From Flammeovirgaceae bacterium UBA5585 (GTDB lineage: Bacteria; Bacteroidota; Bacteroidia; Cytophagales; Cyclobacteriaceae), in the NCBI GenBank assembly GCA_002425185.1, contig DILT01000013.1:186001-250000 (forward strand): a stretch of DNA of 64,000 nucleotides, written 5' to 3'. Position 1 is the stretch's first letter, and each line of letters opens with the position of its first letter. The position numbers and the translations under genes are program-made. Shown in pieces: positions 50,541 through 60,603 of this stretch. A model generated the notes under the pieces. It saw nothing but the letters and a program-made list of their open reading frames with translations. It ran no database searches and was not told where the DNA came from.

Positions 50541-52703
50541 TTAAAGATTTTTCAAAATGAAATCCCTCATCATGGTGTGTAAATGATGGCGTCTTTTTGC
50601 CCCGCGCACCCCGTGTGGATCATCCGGATAATAAAAAGATTGAAACTGTTTACCGGCCATGATCAATGCATCCTGCAAGGCTACTGAATTTTGAAAGTGT
50701 ACATTATCGTCACCGGTGCCATGTATAAGTAAAAAATGCCCTTGCAGCTTATCGGCATAGTTGATAGGCGAGTTATCATCATATCCGGAAGCATTGTCCT
50801 TTGGCAGTTGCATGAAACGCTCGGTGTAAACATTATCGTAATACCGCCAGTTTGTTACAGGCGCCCCGGCAATACCTAGTTTATATACACCCGCACCTTT
50901 TGTCATGACCAATGAGGCCATAAAACCACCATAACTCCAGCCATAAATACCAAGCCGGTTGCCATCCACATAGGGCAAAGAAGCCAAATACTTTCCTCCG
51001 GCCAATAAATCCTCCAGTTCCAGTTTACCCATTTCCTTATACGTTTGCTTGGTGAACTGCTCACCACGGAAACCTGTACCACGAGTATCCATGGTAACCA
51101 CAATGTATCCCTTCTGAACAAGTAGCTGACCCCACCCATCAGCATTAAAAGCATTACGAACCTGTGATGCCCGCGGCCCGCTATACTGAAAAACCATTAC
51201 CGGGTATTTCTTGCCCGGATCAAAATCACGTGGTTTCATCATGGTGGCATCCAATTGAGTTACACCATCAGCTGAAGGGTATTTGTAAAACTCTTTTGTT
51301 GCTAAACCATACTCAGTTATGCGGCTGCGGAGCGCCTCATTGTCTTCGAGCACTTTTAATTGTTTGTTGCCTTTTGTCTGAAACAACTGCACGGACAAAG
51401 GTTGTGATGCGTTGCTAAAGTAATCAAGGTAGTATTGTGCATCATTGCTCATATTAATAGTGTGCACACCAGGGGTTGACGTAAGTACAGTTTTTCGTTT
51501 ACCGTCAAGTGACACGGAATAAAGTTGACGGTTTAAATAATCACCCTCAGTAGAAATGTAGTAAACGAGCTTTGACTTTTCATCAACCTCTACAACAGAA
51601 GTTACTTCCCAATTACCCTTGGTAATCTGGTTCACCAATTTGCCATCGATGGTGTACAGGTATAAATGCTTATACCCACTTTGTTCACTGGAATAAATAA
51701 AATGCTTTCCATCTTTCAGGTAGGTGAGGTCATCACAATAATCAATATCAACGTACTTGTCGTTTTTCTCTGTTAATACCACAGTTGAACGACCGGACGT
51801 TGCATCGACATGAAGAATTTCCAAAACATTTTGCAGGCGGTTCATCCTTCGTATTGAAAGTACAGATGGATTGTTTGTCCACTTTACACGGGGGATGTAT
51901 ATATCTTTCTCTGTACCAATGTCCGCATTCACTTTATTGCCATCCGATAAATTGTAAATCCAGATTTCAACAACTGAATTATCTTCACCGGCCTTGGGGT
52001 ATTTAAACCGGTAATCTTCCGGGTAAAGCGCACCTTTGTTCCACTTCTGCAAATTGTATTCCTTCACATTTGATTCGTCAAAACGATGATACGCCAACCG
52101 CTTGCCATCGGGCGACCAATAAAAAGCCTGGGCAAAACTGAATTCCTCCTCGTACACCCAATCCGTGCTGCCGTTGATGATGTGGTTAAACTTGCCATCG
52201 TTGGTAACCTGAATTTCGCTCATCGTAGCCAGGTCTACATAAAACAAATTGTTGTTGCGCACAAAGGCTACCTTGGTGGCATCGGGTGAAAAGGTTGCAT
52301 AAGATTGCTTGCCCCCCTTCGAAAGTTTTTGAACGGATTTACTGGTCAGATCATAGATATAATACTCGGCCTTATACGATCTCCTGTAAATTCCTTCCCG
52401 CTCCGTGAGTAGTAACAACTTCTTTTCATCGCTGCTGAACTCATAGCTTTGGATACTAAGTTTGGTATTCAATGCGTCTCCATCAACCAAAATCTCAACT
52501 GCCTGGCCGGTTGTAATGCTGAACTTCACAACTTTGTTCCCGTCTTGCGAAGAATAGAACTTCCCATCGTTCATCCAGTTTATTCCGTATACCGAACGTT
52601 GTGCAAAGGTATTTCGGGTTGTAAAATCATCGATGGTAATTTCCCGCTGCGCAACAAGCAGTGAGGGAAGAAGAAAAAGGGCAAGTAGAAAAGCATTTTT
52701 CAT
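50541..52703 (-). CDS. Exported S9 dipeptidyl peptidase IV-like protease
   Basis: The 720-residue protein has a signal peptide (AFLLALFLLPSLLVAQ), an eight-bladed DPP4 N-terminal propeller (FAQAFYWSPDGKRLAYHRFD is the DPP4-typical stretch near residue 195; the preceding YEEEF carries the substrate-binding Glu pair) and a hydrolase domain with GIYGWSYGGFMAS (Ser), GTGDDNVHFQNS (Asp) and DPHGVRG (His). It removes Xaa-Pro dipeptides in the periplasm. It follows the FtsX-type permease gene by 40 bp. Confidence 0.93.
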   Translation of the reverse strand: MKNAFLLALFLLPSLLVAQREITIDDFTTRNTFAQRSVYGINWMNDGKFYSSQDGNKVVKFSITTGQAVEILVDGDALNTKLSIQSYEFSSDEKKLLLLTEREGIYRRSYKAEYYIYDLTSKSVQKLSKGGKQSYATFSPDATKVAFVRNNNLFYVDLATMSEIQVTNDGKFNHIINGSTDWVYEEEFSFAQAFYWSPDGKRLAYHRFDESNVKEYNLQKWNKGALYPEDYRFKYPKAGEDNSVVEIWIYNLSDGNKVNADIGTEKDIYIPRVKWTNNPSVLSIRRMNRLQNVLEILHVDATSGRSTVVLTEKNDKYVDIDYCDDLTYLKDGKHFIYSSEQSGYKHLYLYTIDGKLVNQITKGNWEVTSVVEVDEKSKLVYYISTEGDYLNRQLYSVSLDGKRKTVLTSTPGVHTINMSNDAQYYLDYFSNASQPLSVQLFQTKGNKQLKVLEDNEALRSRITEYGLATKEFYKYPSADGVTQLDATMMKPRDFDPGKKYPVMVFQYSGPRASQVRNAFNADGWGQLLVQKGYIVVTMDTRGTGFRGEQFTKQTYKEMGKLELEDLLAGGKYLASLPYVDGNRLGIYGWSYGGFMASLVMTKGAGVYKLGIAGAPVTNWRYYDNVYTERFMQLPKDNASGYDDNSPINYADKLQGHFLLIHGTGDDNVHFQNSVALQDALIMAGKQFQSFYYPDDPHGVRGAKRRHHLHTMMRDFILKNL

Positions 52704-52743
52704 ATCAATCCATTTAAAAGCGGGTAAAACTACAAGAAAAAAA

Positions 52744-55140
52744 TTACTCGTAGCGAATGCTGTCCACCGGATTGGATACTGCTGCTTTTATGGTTTGAAA
52801 AGAAACGGCCAGCAACGTAATCAGCAACAGTACAATCACCGGAATAAGAAAAAGCAGCACCGAAAGCTCAATGCGGATGGCGAAATCCATTAGCCATTGT
52901 TGTGTAATATACCAGGCTATTGGTATGGCAATAAGAGCTGAAATCAAAACCACACTAAAATGATCCTTCCATAACAGCATCAATACTTCTGCTGAAGTGG
53001 CGCCCAATGTTTTTCGAATGCCTATTTCCTTTTTGCGGGATTGTGCAGCATGCGCTGCCATACCGATAAGGCCAAGGCAGGTTATCCAGATCGAAAGACC
53101 TGAAAAGAAATAAAGCAGGCGTTCAAGTAAAAGTTCAGAGGTGTACTGTGTAGCAAAATGATCATCCAGCATTTTATAAACAAAAGGCTGGCCCGGATAA
53201 ATAGTAGAAAATAATTTCTCAGCTTCCTGAATTACGGAAGGTGTGGCCGCGGGCTCTGTATCGAGGGTGAAGTAATATCCCAGATGAGGAACAAATAAAA
53301 AGGCCATGGGCTTGATGGGCTCGCGGGGTGAATGAAAGTGAAAATCTTCAACAACACGAACAATTTTTGCTGTGTCGTTATAGAACAAAATTCGCTCGCC
53401 AATAGCCTCTTCGGGGTCGGTGAAGCCAACGGCTCGCATCGCACTCCTGTTCAGAATAATTTCCTTCCAGGGGGTACTCCCTTCTTTAAATCCGGCACCC
53501 GCCAGGCTTTTCAACCCATAGGTTGAATCAAAATTTTCATCCACCATGATAAACTCAAGCGTGATGGCTGATTCGGCCGGAGCAGATGGCGTTCTTACAT
53601 TACTTGAATAGGACAGGTTATGATCGCCCGGTATCATGCCCACGTATGAAACCAGTTGTACGCCCGAAAGCCTGGCTAACTCTTTCTTGTACTGTGCTGA
53701 ATTTCTATCGAACAAAGAATCGTATACTTCAGAATCACGGATTATTAACCGGTTGCTTTCGAACCCAAGGGGCGTGTTACGCATAAACTGCAATTGCTCC
53801 ACCACTGCAAAAATCCAGATAATCAGCACCAGCGAAGTAACAAATTGTATGATCACCAGTGCTTTTCGAACAGTTACACCGCGGCCAATGCCAGATGCTT
53901 TTCCTTTCAAGGCACTTACCGGGTCGTAGCCCGATATCATCCAGGCAGGGTAAAGTCCGGTAAATACAATACCCGTGGATAAGATAGTTATCAGAAGTAC
54001 CCAGTATACAGCAGGTATCTGCACAAGTTCTTCAACGGGCAGAATAAACTCCGGCCAATATGACCGGCCAATAATCACTAAAATGATCGCAAAAATCACA
54101 GCTACACCATGCAGTATGAACGATTCGCCCAAAAACTGAATAATCAATTGTGCGCGTGCACTGCCCAACACTTTACGTACGCCAACTTCGCGCGAGCGTT
54201 CAATTGCTTTTGCAGTGGAAAGGCTTATGTAATTAATCAGGGCCAACAACAAGATGATCAGTGCAATGTTCTTTAAATACATTACCAATTTTCCGTCTCC
54301 GTTTTTTCCCAGTTCGCCTTCAAGGTTGGAGTTCAGATGAATAGCGGTTACCGGCTGCAACTCAATTCGAAACTGCTGACTTACTTGCCGTAAGTACTCA
54401 CCAGTCTTCTCGTCAATCAACCGTGGAATTTTATCCTGCAGTGCTGGTACATCCGCATCATCACTTAGTCGCAGGTACGTGACTGGTATATCCCATCGCC
54501 AGGGTTCACGTGCAATATCCTTACGCATTATGGCTTCATAATTTTTAAATGAAAGCAGCGCATCAAACTTGACGTGACTATTTTTGGGGAAATCAGGGAA
54601 GACACCAACCACTGCGTAATACAACCGGCCTTTGTAGTTTACCTGCTTGCCTGTCGGATCCTCATCACCAAAAATTTTTTTTGCAAAAGATTCCGACAAA
54701 ACCATTGTATTGATTTGTGAAAGCGCTTCATCAGCCTTTCCTTTTAGGAACGAAATCGCGAACACGGGAAAGAAATCTTCATTCACATAGGCCACCTCTT
54801 CCGACTTGGTCCACCGATCGGCATACCGAAACATGCCTACGGTTTTTATGATTCTTGTTTCGTGCTGCACTTCGGTGAATGAAGCTTTTAAATCCGGCCC
54901 CGCAGCAAAAGGAGCATAAACCGATTCGCGCGATGACCCATCCTGGTTAACACGGATACCCTTTATGCGGAAGACACGGTGGGCTCCCGGGAAGTTATCG
55001 TACGATGCTTCATAGGCCGTGAACAGGAACAAAGCTCCAAATGCAGCAAACCCGATGGAAAGGCCAAGGAGGTTCAGAAAGAAATAAAATTTTTTTCGCT
55101 GAAGATTACGAATGGCAATCCTGAAAAAATTGCTGATCAT
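52744..55140 (-). CDS. MacB/FtsX-type ABC transporter permease, orphan
   Basis: The 798-residue protein has two MacB_PCD/FtsX modules: an N-terminal helix (FFLNLLGLSIGFAAFGALFL), a periplasmic domain, three helices (about 285-385, LLALINYISLSTAKAIERSR EVGVRK), an interdomain helix near 430, a second periplasmic domain and three final helices (MAAHAAQSRKKEIGIRKTLG). This duplicated form is common in Bacteroidota. No ATPase gene is adjacent. Such permeases transmit mechanical force across the envelope or export lipoprotein and peptide substrates; the cargo is unknown. It is 76 bp after the response regulator gene. Confidence 0.88.
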   Translation of the reverse strand: MISNFFRIAIRNLQRKKFYFFLNLLGLSIGFAAFGALFLFTAYEASYDNFPGAHRVFRIKGIRVNQDGSSRESVYAPFAAGPDLKASFTEVQHETRIIKTVGMFRYADRWTKSEEVAYVNEDFFPVFAISFLKGKADEALSQINTMVLSESFAKKIFGDEDPTGKQVNYKGRLYYAVVGVFPDFPKNSHVKFDALLSFKNYEAIMRKDIAREPWRWDIPVTYLRLSDDADVPALQDKIPRLIDEKTGEYLRQVSQQFRIELQPVTAIHLNSNLEGELGKNGDGKLVMYLKNIALIILLLALINYISLSTAKAIERSREVGVRKVLGSARAQLIIQFLGESFILHGVAVIFAIILVIIGRSYWPEFILPVEELVQIPAVYWVLLITILSTGIVFTGLYPAWMISGYDPVSALKGKASGIGRGVTVRKALVIIQFVTSLVLIIWIFAVVEQLQFMRNTPLGFESNRLIIRDSEVYDSLFDRNSAQYKKELARLSGVQLVSYVGMIPGDHNLSYSSNVRTPSAPAESAITLEFIMVDENFDSTYGLKSLAGAGFKEGSTPWKEIILNRSAMRAVGFTDPEEAIGERILFYNDTAKIVRVVEDFHFHSPREPIKPMAFLFVPHLGYYFTLDTEPAATPSVIQEAEKLFSTIYPGQPFVYKMLDDHFATQYTSELLLERLLYFFSGLSIWITCLGLIGMAAHAAQSRKKEIGIRKTLGATSAEVLMLLWKDHFSVVLISALIAIPIAWYITQQWLMDFAIRIELSVLLFLIPVIVLLLITLLAVSFQTIKAAVSNPVDSIRYE

Positions 55141-55216
55141 CGGGAGGGTTTAGGTGAACCAACTTACCCAACTTCAACTAAATTTTTACTGCGGTGTAAT
55201 ATTTCGTTAAAAAATG

Positions 55217-55843
55217 TCAGATTTCACCCTTCAGCGATTTGCTGATGACTTCAGCTTTACTGTGGACGTGTAATTTTCTGTAAATGTTTTTGATGTGAAA
55301 CCGTACTGTTTCCAGGGAAATATTCATCCGGTCGGCAATAAGTTTATAGCTCAAGCCATCAACTAACCCAATAACTATTTCCTTTTCCTTTTCCGATAGT
55401 GGGGAAGAAACTGTTTTTTTTTCGGTGTTGAAGAAATCGATCACTTTACGCGCAATTTGTGGCGACATGGGCGAGCCACCACGGGTGAGCAATTCAATGC
55501 CTTCTTTAATTTCTTCTAACGGTGTGTTTTTAAGCAGGTATCCGGTAGCACCTGCACAAAGGGATTGAAAAATTTTATCAGGATCATTGTACACCGTGAG
55601 CATGATGATGTCGATATCCGGATAATCGCGTTTGATCAGTTTCATGCCATCAATACCCGACATGCCCGGCAGCCCGATATCCATAAGCAGGACATCGGGC
55701 TGATTCGCGGGTGAGAGGGCCCTGCGAAAACTTTCTACTGAACCATGTACAAGCGTACACGAAAAGCCTGGTTGCCGGTCGAGATACTGCTGCAGCAAGG
55801 TGCGTATCTGGTTATCATCCTCAACAATACCGACCAAAATCAT
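55217..55843 (-). CDS. NarL/LuxR-type response regulator
   Basis: The 208-residue protein has a receiver domain (VGIVEDDNQIRTLLQQYL; phospho-Asp in DVLLMDIGLPGMSG near residue 54; Lys in YLLKNTPLEEI) and a LuxR helix-turn-helix (LSEKEKEIVIGLVDGLSYKL, then IADRMNISLETVRFHIKNIY). It should be phosphorylated by the propeller histidine kinase encoded 0.7 kb upstream and bind DNA as a dimer. Between the two lies a beta-barrel gene. One-base spacing to that gene supports one transcript. Confidence 0.92.
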   Translation of the reverse strand: MILVGIVEDDNQIRTLLQQYLDRQPGFSCTLVHGSVESFRRALSPANQPDVLLMDIGLPGMSGIDGMKLIKRDYPDIDIIMLTVYNDPDKIFQSLCAGATGYLLKNTPLEEIKEGIELLTRGGSPMSPQIARKVIDFFNTEKKTVSSPLSEKEKEIVIGLVDGLSYKLIADRMNISLETVRFHIKNIYRKLHVHSKAEVISKSLKGEI

Positions 55844-55844
55844 A

Positions 55845-56507
55845 TCAATTTTTTACAACGTAGATCAAAGATACTTTAAAGCCTTGATTGCGGATATCAT
55901 AAGTTACATCGGCTCCAAATTCCTTATACTGCCCGATTTTCATTAAACCATGCTGGTAGAGAAGTTGCAGCACAATCTTATCCGTTAGGTTATAAACGGG
56001 GCCTACAGCCAAACACATGTCAATCCCTTTATAGTCATCCTTGACATCTTCACTTTCCGGTAGCCCGAAATTATCCTGAACTTCTTTACTGTTTTTTACT
56101 TTTGCACTCACCAGCATGCTCACCTGCGGGCCTGCCTGAATCCCAAGTTTATCGGTAATCGAGTACTGTATTATCAAGGGAATGTCGATATAACTTAAAA
56201 CCTTTTTATACTGGGCTGTGAACTCACCTTGTTGGCCAAATGCGGAACCTTCGTAAACAGCACCTTTCACGGAATATTGCAATCCTGAAACTGCACTCAG
56301 TTTTTCGTTGAATGGATACTGAACCAGTAATCCACCATGAAGCCGAATGGCCATCTTAGGTTTTTTATCCACACTGCCCCACATCTTGGCATCTTTACCA
56401 CCAAACGTAGTAAAACTGGGGCCGCCTAAAATACTGATTTTAACCTGAGCGCTTGCCCCGGTACCGATGCAAACACTCAACACCAAAAGATAGATTAGTT
56501 TTTTCAT
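55845..56507 (-). CDS. PorT-like outer-membrane beta-barrel protein
   Basis: The 220-residue protein has a signal peptide (LIYLLVLSVCIGTGASAQ) and alternating hydrophobic/polar beta strands typical of an eight-stranded barrel (ISILGGPSFTTFGG, MAIRLHGGLLVQYPF, YIDIPLIIQYSITDKLGIQA, GFKVSLIYVVKN at the C-terminus). It fits the PorT/outer-membrane beta-barrel family (DUF PorT). It is probably in the outer membrane. Its place between a kinase gene and its regulator gene is unusual and suggests a sensory or target role. Confidence 0.8.
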   Translation of the reverse strand: MKKLIYLLVLSVCIGTGASAQVKISILGGPSFTTFGGKDAKMWGSVDKKPKMAIRLHGGLLVQYPFNEKLSAVSGLQYSVKGAVYEGSAFGQQGEFTAQYKKVLSYIDIPLIIQYSITDKLGIQAGPQVSMLVSAKVKNSKEVQDNFGLPESEDVKDDYKGIDMCLAVGPVYNLTDKIVLQLLYQHGLMKIGQYKEFGADVTYDIRNQGFKVSLIYVVKN

Positions 56508-56563
56508 AGCTGTTTTTTTATTTAAAAATCCAGCTATTGCATTGGCACTTCAACCCCATAAAC

Positions 56564-56571
56564 GGGGGGGG
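56564..56571 (-). repeat. C8 homopolymer immediately after the kinase stop codon
   Basis: Eight G on the plus strand (C on the coding strand) directly follow the kinase stop. The tract lies outside both coding regions, 57 bp upstream of the barrel gene start. Slippage would change spacing or a 3' end structure but not a reading frame. Confidence 0.6.
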
Positions 56572-59500
56572 TTAGGCATTTAAGCTGTAGTCAAGGCGAA
56601 TGGATGTGCCTCCCTCCATTTTCAGCTCAAGTTTGGCATGAATGTCGTCTGCACGCTTTCTCATGCTCTGCAGGCCATTACCCTTTTTACGTTCAGCATC
56701 TAAAAAGCCCACGCCATCATCGGCTATTTGCATGACAATATTCCGTACAGATTGTTCAACCCGAATATGTACATGTTTGGCCCGCGCATGTTTAACAATG
56801 TTGTGCAGTGCCTCCTTATAAATAAGATACAGGTTTTGCTTTACCTGCGGAGATAGCAGGATTTTGTCATCGCTTGTGTTTACTGTAAATTCAAACTCAA
56901 TATTTTTTGGAGATAGTAACTGCGCTGCGAAATCCTTCATGCGCAACAGAAGATCACCCAACTTGTCGCTTCGGTTATCAACTGACCAGACGATGTCACT
57001 CATGGTGCTAACTACTTCGCGGCTTGTTTCTTTTATATTCGTGAGGTAATTTTTCTTTTCACGTTCACCAACTCCATTGTCAAGCAAATCAGAATAAATG
57101 GAAATCCGGGTAAGGCTTGATCCTACTTCATCATGAAGGTCGCTGGCTATTTTTGTGCGCAACCGCTCAACCTCTAGCTTTTGATTAACCCGGTATTGGT
57201 GTGCTCCGTAAAGCAAAACGCCTACTAACCCCAACACGCCTGCTGTGAACCACCAGGTACGCCAGAAGGGTGGTAAAACATCAATAGTGATGGCGGCCAG
57301 ATTACTTCCCCACACCTGTGGATTGGTTGTTGCCATTACCTCCAGGGTATAGCGACCGGGGCTCAAATTCGTAAAGCTTGCAAAGTTTGTTGATCCATTA
57401 TCTACCCACTCATTACTAAAGCCCAAAAGCCTGTACCGATAACTTACTTGCGATGGGTTTTGAAAATGAAATGCCGTGAACGACAGACTAAAAAAATTCT
57501 CTGATGGTTTAAGTGTGATCTCGTTTGTATAGGAGATATGCTTATTAAACCGGTTTTTTCTTTTTAACAAATCGGTATCAACGGTTATCTCCTGATTAAA
57601 GATTTTCAGCGTTGTGAACTTCACATCAAAGCGATCTTCGGTTCCCTGATCTAACGCCAACGGTTCAAACCAAACCAATCCTTTGTTTGACTTCGTATAA
57701 ATCCTACCCCGCTTATCTGTATCAAATCCTATATAGAGATCGTTAACTTCTAATCCATGTGTTGCATCGAAAATACGCTCCTGTTGCGTGTGGGTATTAT
57801 AGCTGACAATATTTCCCTCCGTTGCTATCCAAAGCACCTTGTTTCGGTCCATTACCAAATCCGTAAAACGATAGGGATGGTGGCCCCCATCATAAATCAA
57901 TCGGGTTCGCAACGAATCGCCCGGCCGATACTCGGCTACATGTACCTGGTTGCCGGTTAAGAGCAACTGTACTTCCTGGGGCACATCGTTAAAAGCTTCT
58001 GAGCCATCATTAACAAATACCGTATAGACTTGCTCATCTCTATTTAAAAGTTTTTGAAAAGTTTGGGATTGCTTGTCAAAAACAACGGTTCCGTGATTGG
58101 TTTCAAACCAAATGTTGTTGTCAGATTTTCGTATTCGCCTAACAGAATAAAAACTTATACCGAGTTTCCAAAGTGAGTCAGCATTGAAATGCTTATAGAC
58201 TCCGGTTTCCATATTGTAAGCTGTAAGCGGTGAATTGAAAGCCGTGATCCACACCCAATCATCATCCACTAAAAGTCCGGAAGTAGCATCATTTAAAATT
58301 CCATTTTTGCCTGCCTGGTATCGCAAGTGGTGGAATGATTCTTTCTTCGAGTCAAAAATAGCTACACCGCCCCCTTCCAGTCCTACCCAAATACGTCCAT
58401 AGCGGTCCTCATCAATGGCAATCACAGCGTTGTGAGCCAGGCTTCCGGATTGAGAAGGGTCGTGCACATAGCGGGTAGTATATCCGGTTTTTAAATTCAT
58501 CCGGTTTAACCCTGTACCATTAAAGCCTATCCAGATTATCGAATCATTCTCGGCATATACTGCACGTGGCAATCCGTTTGAAATTGAATTTGGGTTCTTT
58601 GCCTGATGCACAATGCGGTTAAACTTTTCCGGTTTTGTATTCAGTACATAAAGTCCGGCTTCAGCAGTTGTAACCCATAATAACCCTTCCGGATCAAGAT
58701 AAATACCGGGCACATTATCTGATCCTAATGACTGATAATCTGCCGGATCATGGTACCATCGTTGAAAGATTCGGGTGGCGAGATTATAATAGTTCAAGCC
58801 TCCACCATAGGTACAAATCCAGAGTCCATTATTCCGGTAATCATACAATACTTTAAAGATCGAGTTATTGGAAAGGGAGTTTGGATTCTTTGGATTATGA
58901 AGGTGGTGTTCTTGTTTGCCCTCTGGCAGGCTAACAATATGAAAACCTCCGTAAGTGCCAATAAATAATCGATCCGATACGCTGTCGTATGCCAGTGAGC
59001 GAATTACCCTGTATCGATAAGTGTCGTCTGCATTCTTGTTGGTGAGTTCAACAAAATCAAAGTCATCCGATTGTTGATTGAAGCGAAGAAGCCCTGCAGT
59101 TGTTGCTACCCACAGCGTTCCGCGCTTATCACGGGCTAACGCTGTTACAAAATTATTTCTCAGGCTTCTGGGATTAGCCGGATCATTTTTATACCATTTG
59201 ATTGATTTGCTGTTTAAATCAACACGTGCAAGCCCCTCCCCTAAATGAGCAACCCAATAAATTTTATCTTCTGGAATAAAATCCTTTACTGTTTTACCCA
59301 GCAATGTTGTGCTGTCGTTAACCTGTGTAAACCTGTCTGTTAACCTGTTGTATTGAAGTAGTTTTCCTCTTGACGTAACTGTGAAAAGATTTTTAGTGGA
59401 GTCTTCAAATACTATTCGGGCAACAGGTCTTTCATTATTTTCATCTAACAGCGATTTGCCGGTATAGCGTATGATCGTTGAGGCATCGTACCGTGCCAAT

Positions 59501-59673
59501 CCGTTATCAACACTGAACCAGATGTACCCCTCACTATCTTTTAATATGGTAAAGAGGTTATTTTGATGCGCGCGTGATACCTGGTCAATTTTTCTGAATC
59601 GGGTAGAAAATTGCTGACCATTAGCAAGAATTGCCATCAATAAGAAAACAGAACCGGCCAGCCGTACAACCAT
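56572..59673 (-). CDS. Hybrid-type propeller sensor histidine kinase (Reg_prop, Y_Y_Y, HisKA_3)
   Basis: The 1033-residue protein has a signal peptide (LAGSVFLLMAILANGQ), a large periplasmic double propeller of Reg_prop units (DKRGTLWVATTAGLLRF, DRYGRIWVGLEGGGVAIF, DPEGLLWVTTAEAGLYVLN), a Y_Y_Y domain (about 715-785), one membrane helix (WWFTAGVLGLVGVLLYGAHQ), then a HisKA_3 domain with His in SDLHDEVGSSLTRIS and an HATPase_c domain (DDGVGF, GNGLQSMRKRADD). Kinases of this type sense polysaccharides or cell-envelope cues in Bacteroidota and work with NarL regulators. It ends at a run of eight C residues and is the first of three genes with a barrel and a regulator. Confidence 0.92.
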   Translation of the reverse strand: MVVRLAGSVFLLMAILANGQQFSTRFRKIDQVSRAHQNNLFTILKDSEGYIWFSVDNGLARYDASTIIRYTGKSLLDENNERPVARIVFEDSTKNLFTVTSRGKLLQYNRLTDRFTQVNDSTTLLGKTVKDFIPEDKIYWVAHLGEGLARVDLNSKSIKWYKNDPANPRSLRNNFVTALARDKRGTLWVATTAGLLRFNQQSDDFDFVELTNKNADDTYRYRVIRSLAYDSVSDRLFIGTYGGFHIVSLPEGKQEHHLHNPKNPNSLSNNSIFKVLYDYRNNGLWICTYGGGLNYYNLATRIFQRWYHDPADYQSLGSDNVPGIYLDPEGLLWVTTAEAGLYVLNTKPEKFNRIVHQAKNPNSISNGLPRAVYAENDSIIWIGFNGTGLNRMNLKTGYTTRYVHDPSQSGSLAHNAVIAIDEDRYGRIWVGLEGGGVAIFDSKKESFHHLRYQAGKNGILNDATSGLLVDDDWVWITAFNSPLTAYNMETGVYKHFNADSLWKLGISFYSVRRIRKSDNNIWFETNHGTVVFDKQSQTFQKLLNRDEQVYTVFVNDGSEAFNDVPQEVQLLLTGNQVHVAEYRPGDSLRTRLIYDGGHHPYRFTDLVMDRNKVLWIATEGNIVSYNTHTQQERIFDATHGLEVNDLYIGFDTDKRGRIYTKSNKGLVWFEPLALDQGTEDRFDVKFTTLKIFNQEITVDTDLLKRKNRFNKHISYTNEITLKPSENFFSLSFTAFHFQNPSQVSYRYRLLGFSNEWVDNGSTNFASFTNLSPGRYTLEVMATTNPQVWGSNLAAITIDVLPPFWRTWWFTAGVLGLVGVLLYGAHQYRVNQKLEVERLRTKIASDLHDEVGSSLTRISIYSDLLDNGVGEREKKNYLTNIKETSREVVSTMSDIVWSVDNRSDKLGDLLLRMKDFAAQLLSPKNIEFEFTVNTSDDKILLSPQVKQNLYLIYKEALHNIVKHARAKHVHIRVEQSVRNIVMQIADDGVGFLDAERKKGNGLQSMRKRADDIHAKLELKMEGGTSIRLDYSLNA

Positions 59674-59715
59674 GTTTTGAATTTAGTGAAAGTAGCTGAT
59701 AGAAATAAAGCAAGG

Positions 59716-60585
59716 TTATGTATATCGCTTTAAAATCCGCTCAGCTTGTTGTAAATAACCTCCGCCAAAAAGATTAACATGAACCATAAGTGGATACAGG
59801 TTATAAATATCAACACGTTCAGTAAATCCGGGGAGAAGTGGAAATGAGGCGTCATAAGCTTCATAAAATTCACTTCCAAATCCTCCAAATAATCTGGTAA
59901 AGGCCAACTCTATTTCCCGGTGCCCGTAATAAGCCGCTGGGTCAATCAGACAAGGCTCGCCCTTTTCATTTATCATAACGTTGCCGGTCCACAAATCTCC
60001 ATGGAGAAGCGCAGGAATTTCTACCGGAAGAAGTTCCGGAAGTTTTTTGTAAATAGTGTCAAACCGCGAACGCTGTCCTTTTTCCATTCTGCAATTACTT
60101 TCTGCCAACGAAACCTGCTTGTCGAGACGTTGTTCAATAAAAAACCGAATCCAATCTTTGCTGAAGGAATTGGACTGATGCAAGGAGCCTATATAGTTGT
60201 CATGATCAAGCCCGAACTGTGTAGTTGTATTTCGATGAAGCTGCGCCAACCGCTCACCAAGCAAAGCCCGATAGTTTTTCTTTGGCTGTGCCGCGCGTAC
60301 AAATTCCATAACAATAAACTGCTTGTCCTCTACTTCATCAACCAACACAACTTTTGGAATGTGAATGCCCTTTGTTGAACAGAGTAATGTCAATCCTTTT
60401 GCTTCTGCGCTGAACATGCCCGGATAACGATGGGCATGATTCCATTTTAAAAAATAATTGCCTCTGTCGGTAACGAGTTCTCCTCCATGATTAATACAAC
60501 CGCCTGAAACCGTATAGAAACCTGTGACCTTACAATGAAGTTGATTCTCAACACGTGCCTTAAGTGAAATGGGAAATTGATGCAT
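59716..60585 (-). CDS. Fructosamine kinase-family protein
   Basis: The 289-residue protein has the APH-like kinase fold of fructosamine-3-kinases: VTDRGNYFLKWNH with the ATP-binding Lys, MEFVRAAQPKKNYRALLGER, catalytic loop LLHGDLWTGNVMIN and the metal-binding DPAAYYGHREIELAF. It phosphorylates ketosamines so that Amadori products fall apart, repairing glycated protein. It is 18 bp downstream of the TonB receptor gene and 42 bp upstream of the kinase gene, so cotranscription is likely. Confidence 0.9.
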   Translation of the reverse strand: MHQFPISLKARVENQLHCKVTGFYTVSGGCINHGGELVTDRGNYFLKWNHAHRYPGMFSAEAKGLTLLCSTKGIHIPKVVLVDEVEDKQFIVMEFVRAAQPKKNYRALLGERLAQLHRNTTTQFGLDHDNYIGSLHQSNSFSKDWIRFFIEQRLDKQVSLAESNCRMEKGQRSRFDTIYKKLPELLPVEIPALLHGDLWTGNVMINEKGEPCLIDPAAYYGHREIELAFTRLFGGFGSEFYEAYDASFPLLPGFTERVDIYNLYPLMVHVNLFGGGYLQQAERILKRYT

Positions 60586-60603
60586 GGCAAGTGGCTTTCA
60601 AAA

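Noticed and set aside
56564..56571. Phase-variable homopolymer
   Set aside because: The eight-C run lies just after a stop codon and outside reading frames, so slippage would not switch a protein; kept only as a repeat.
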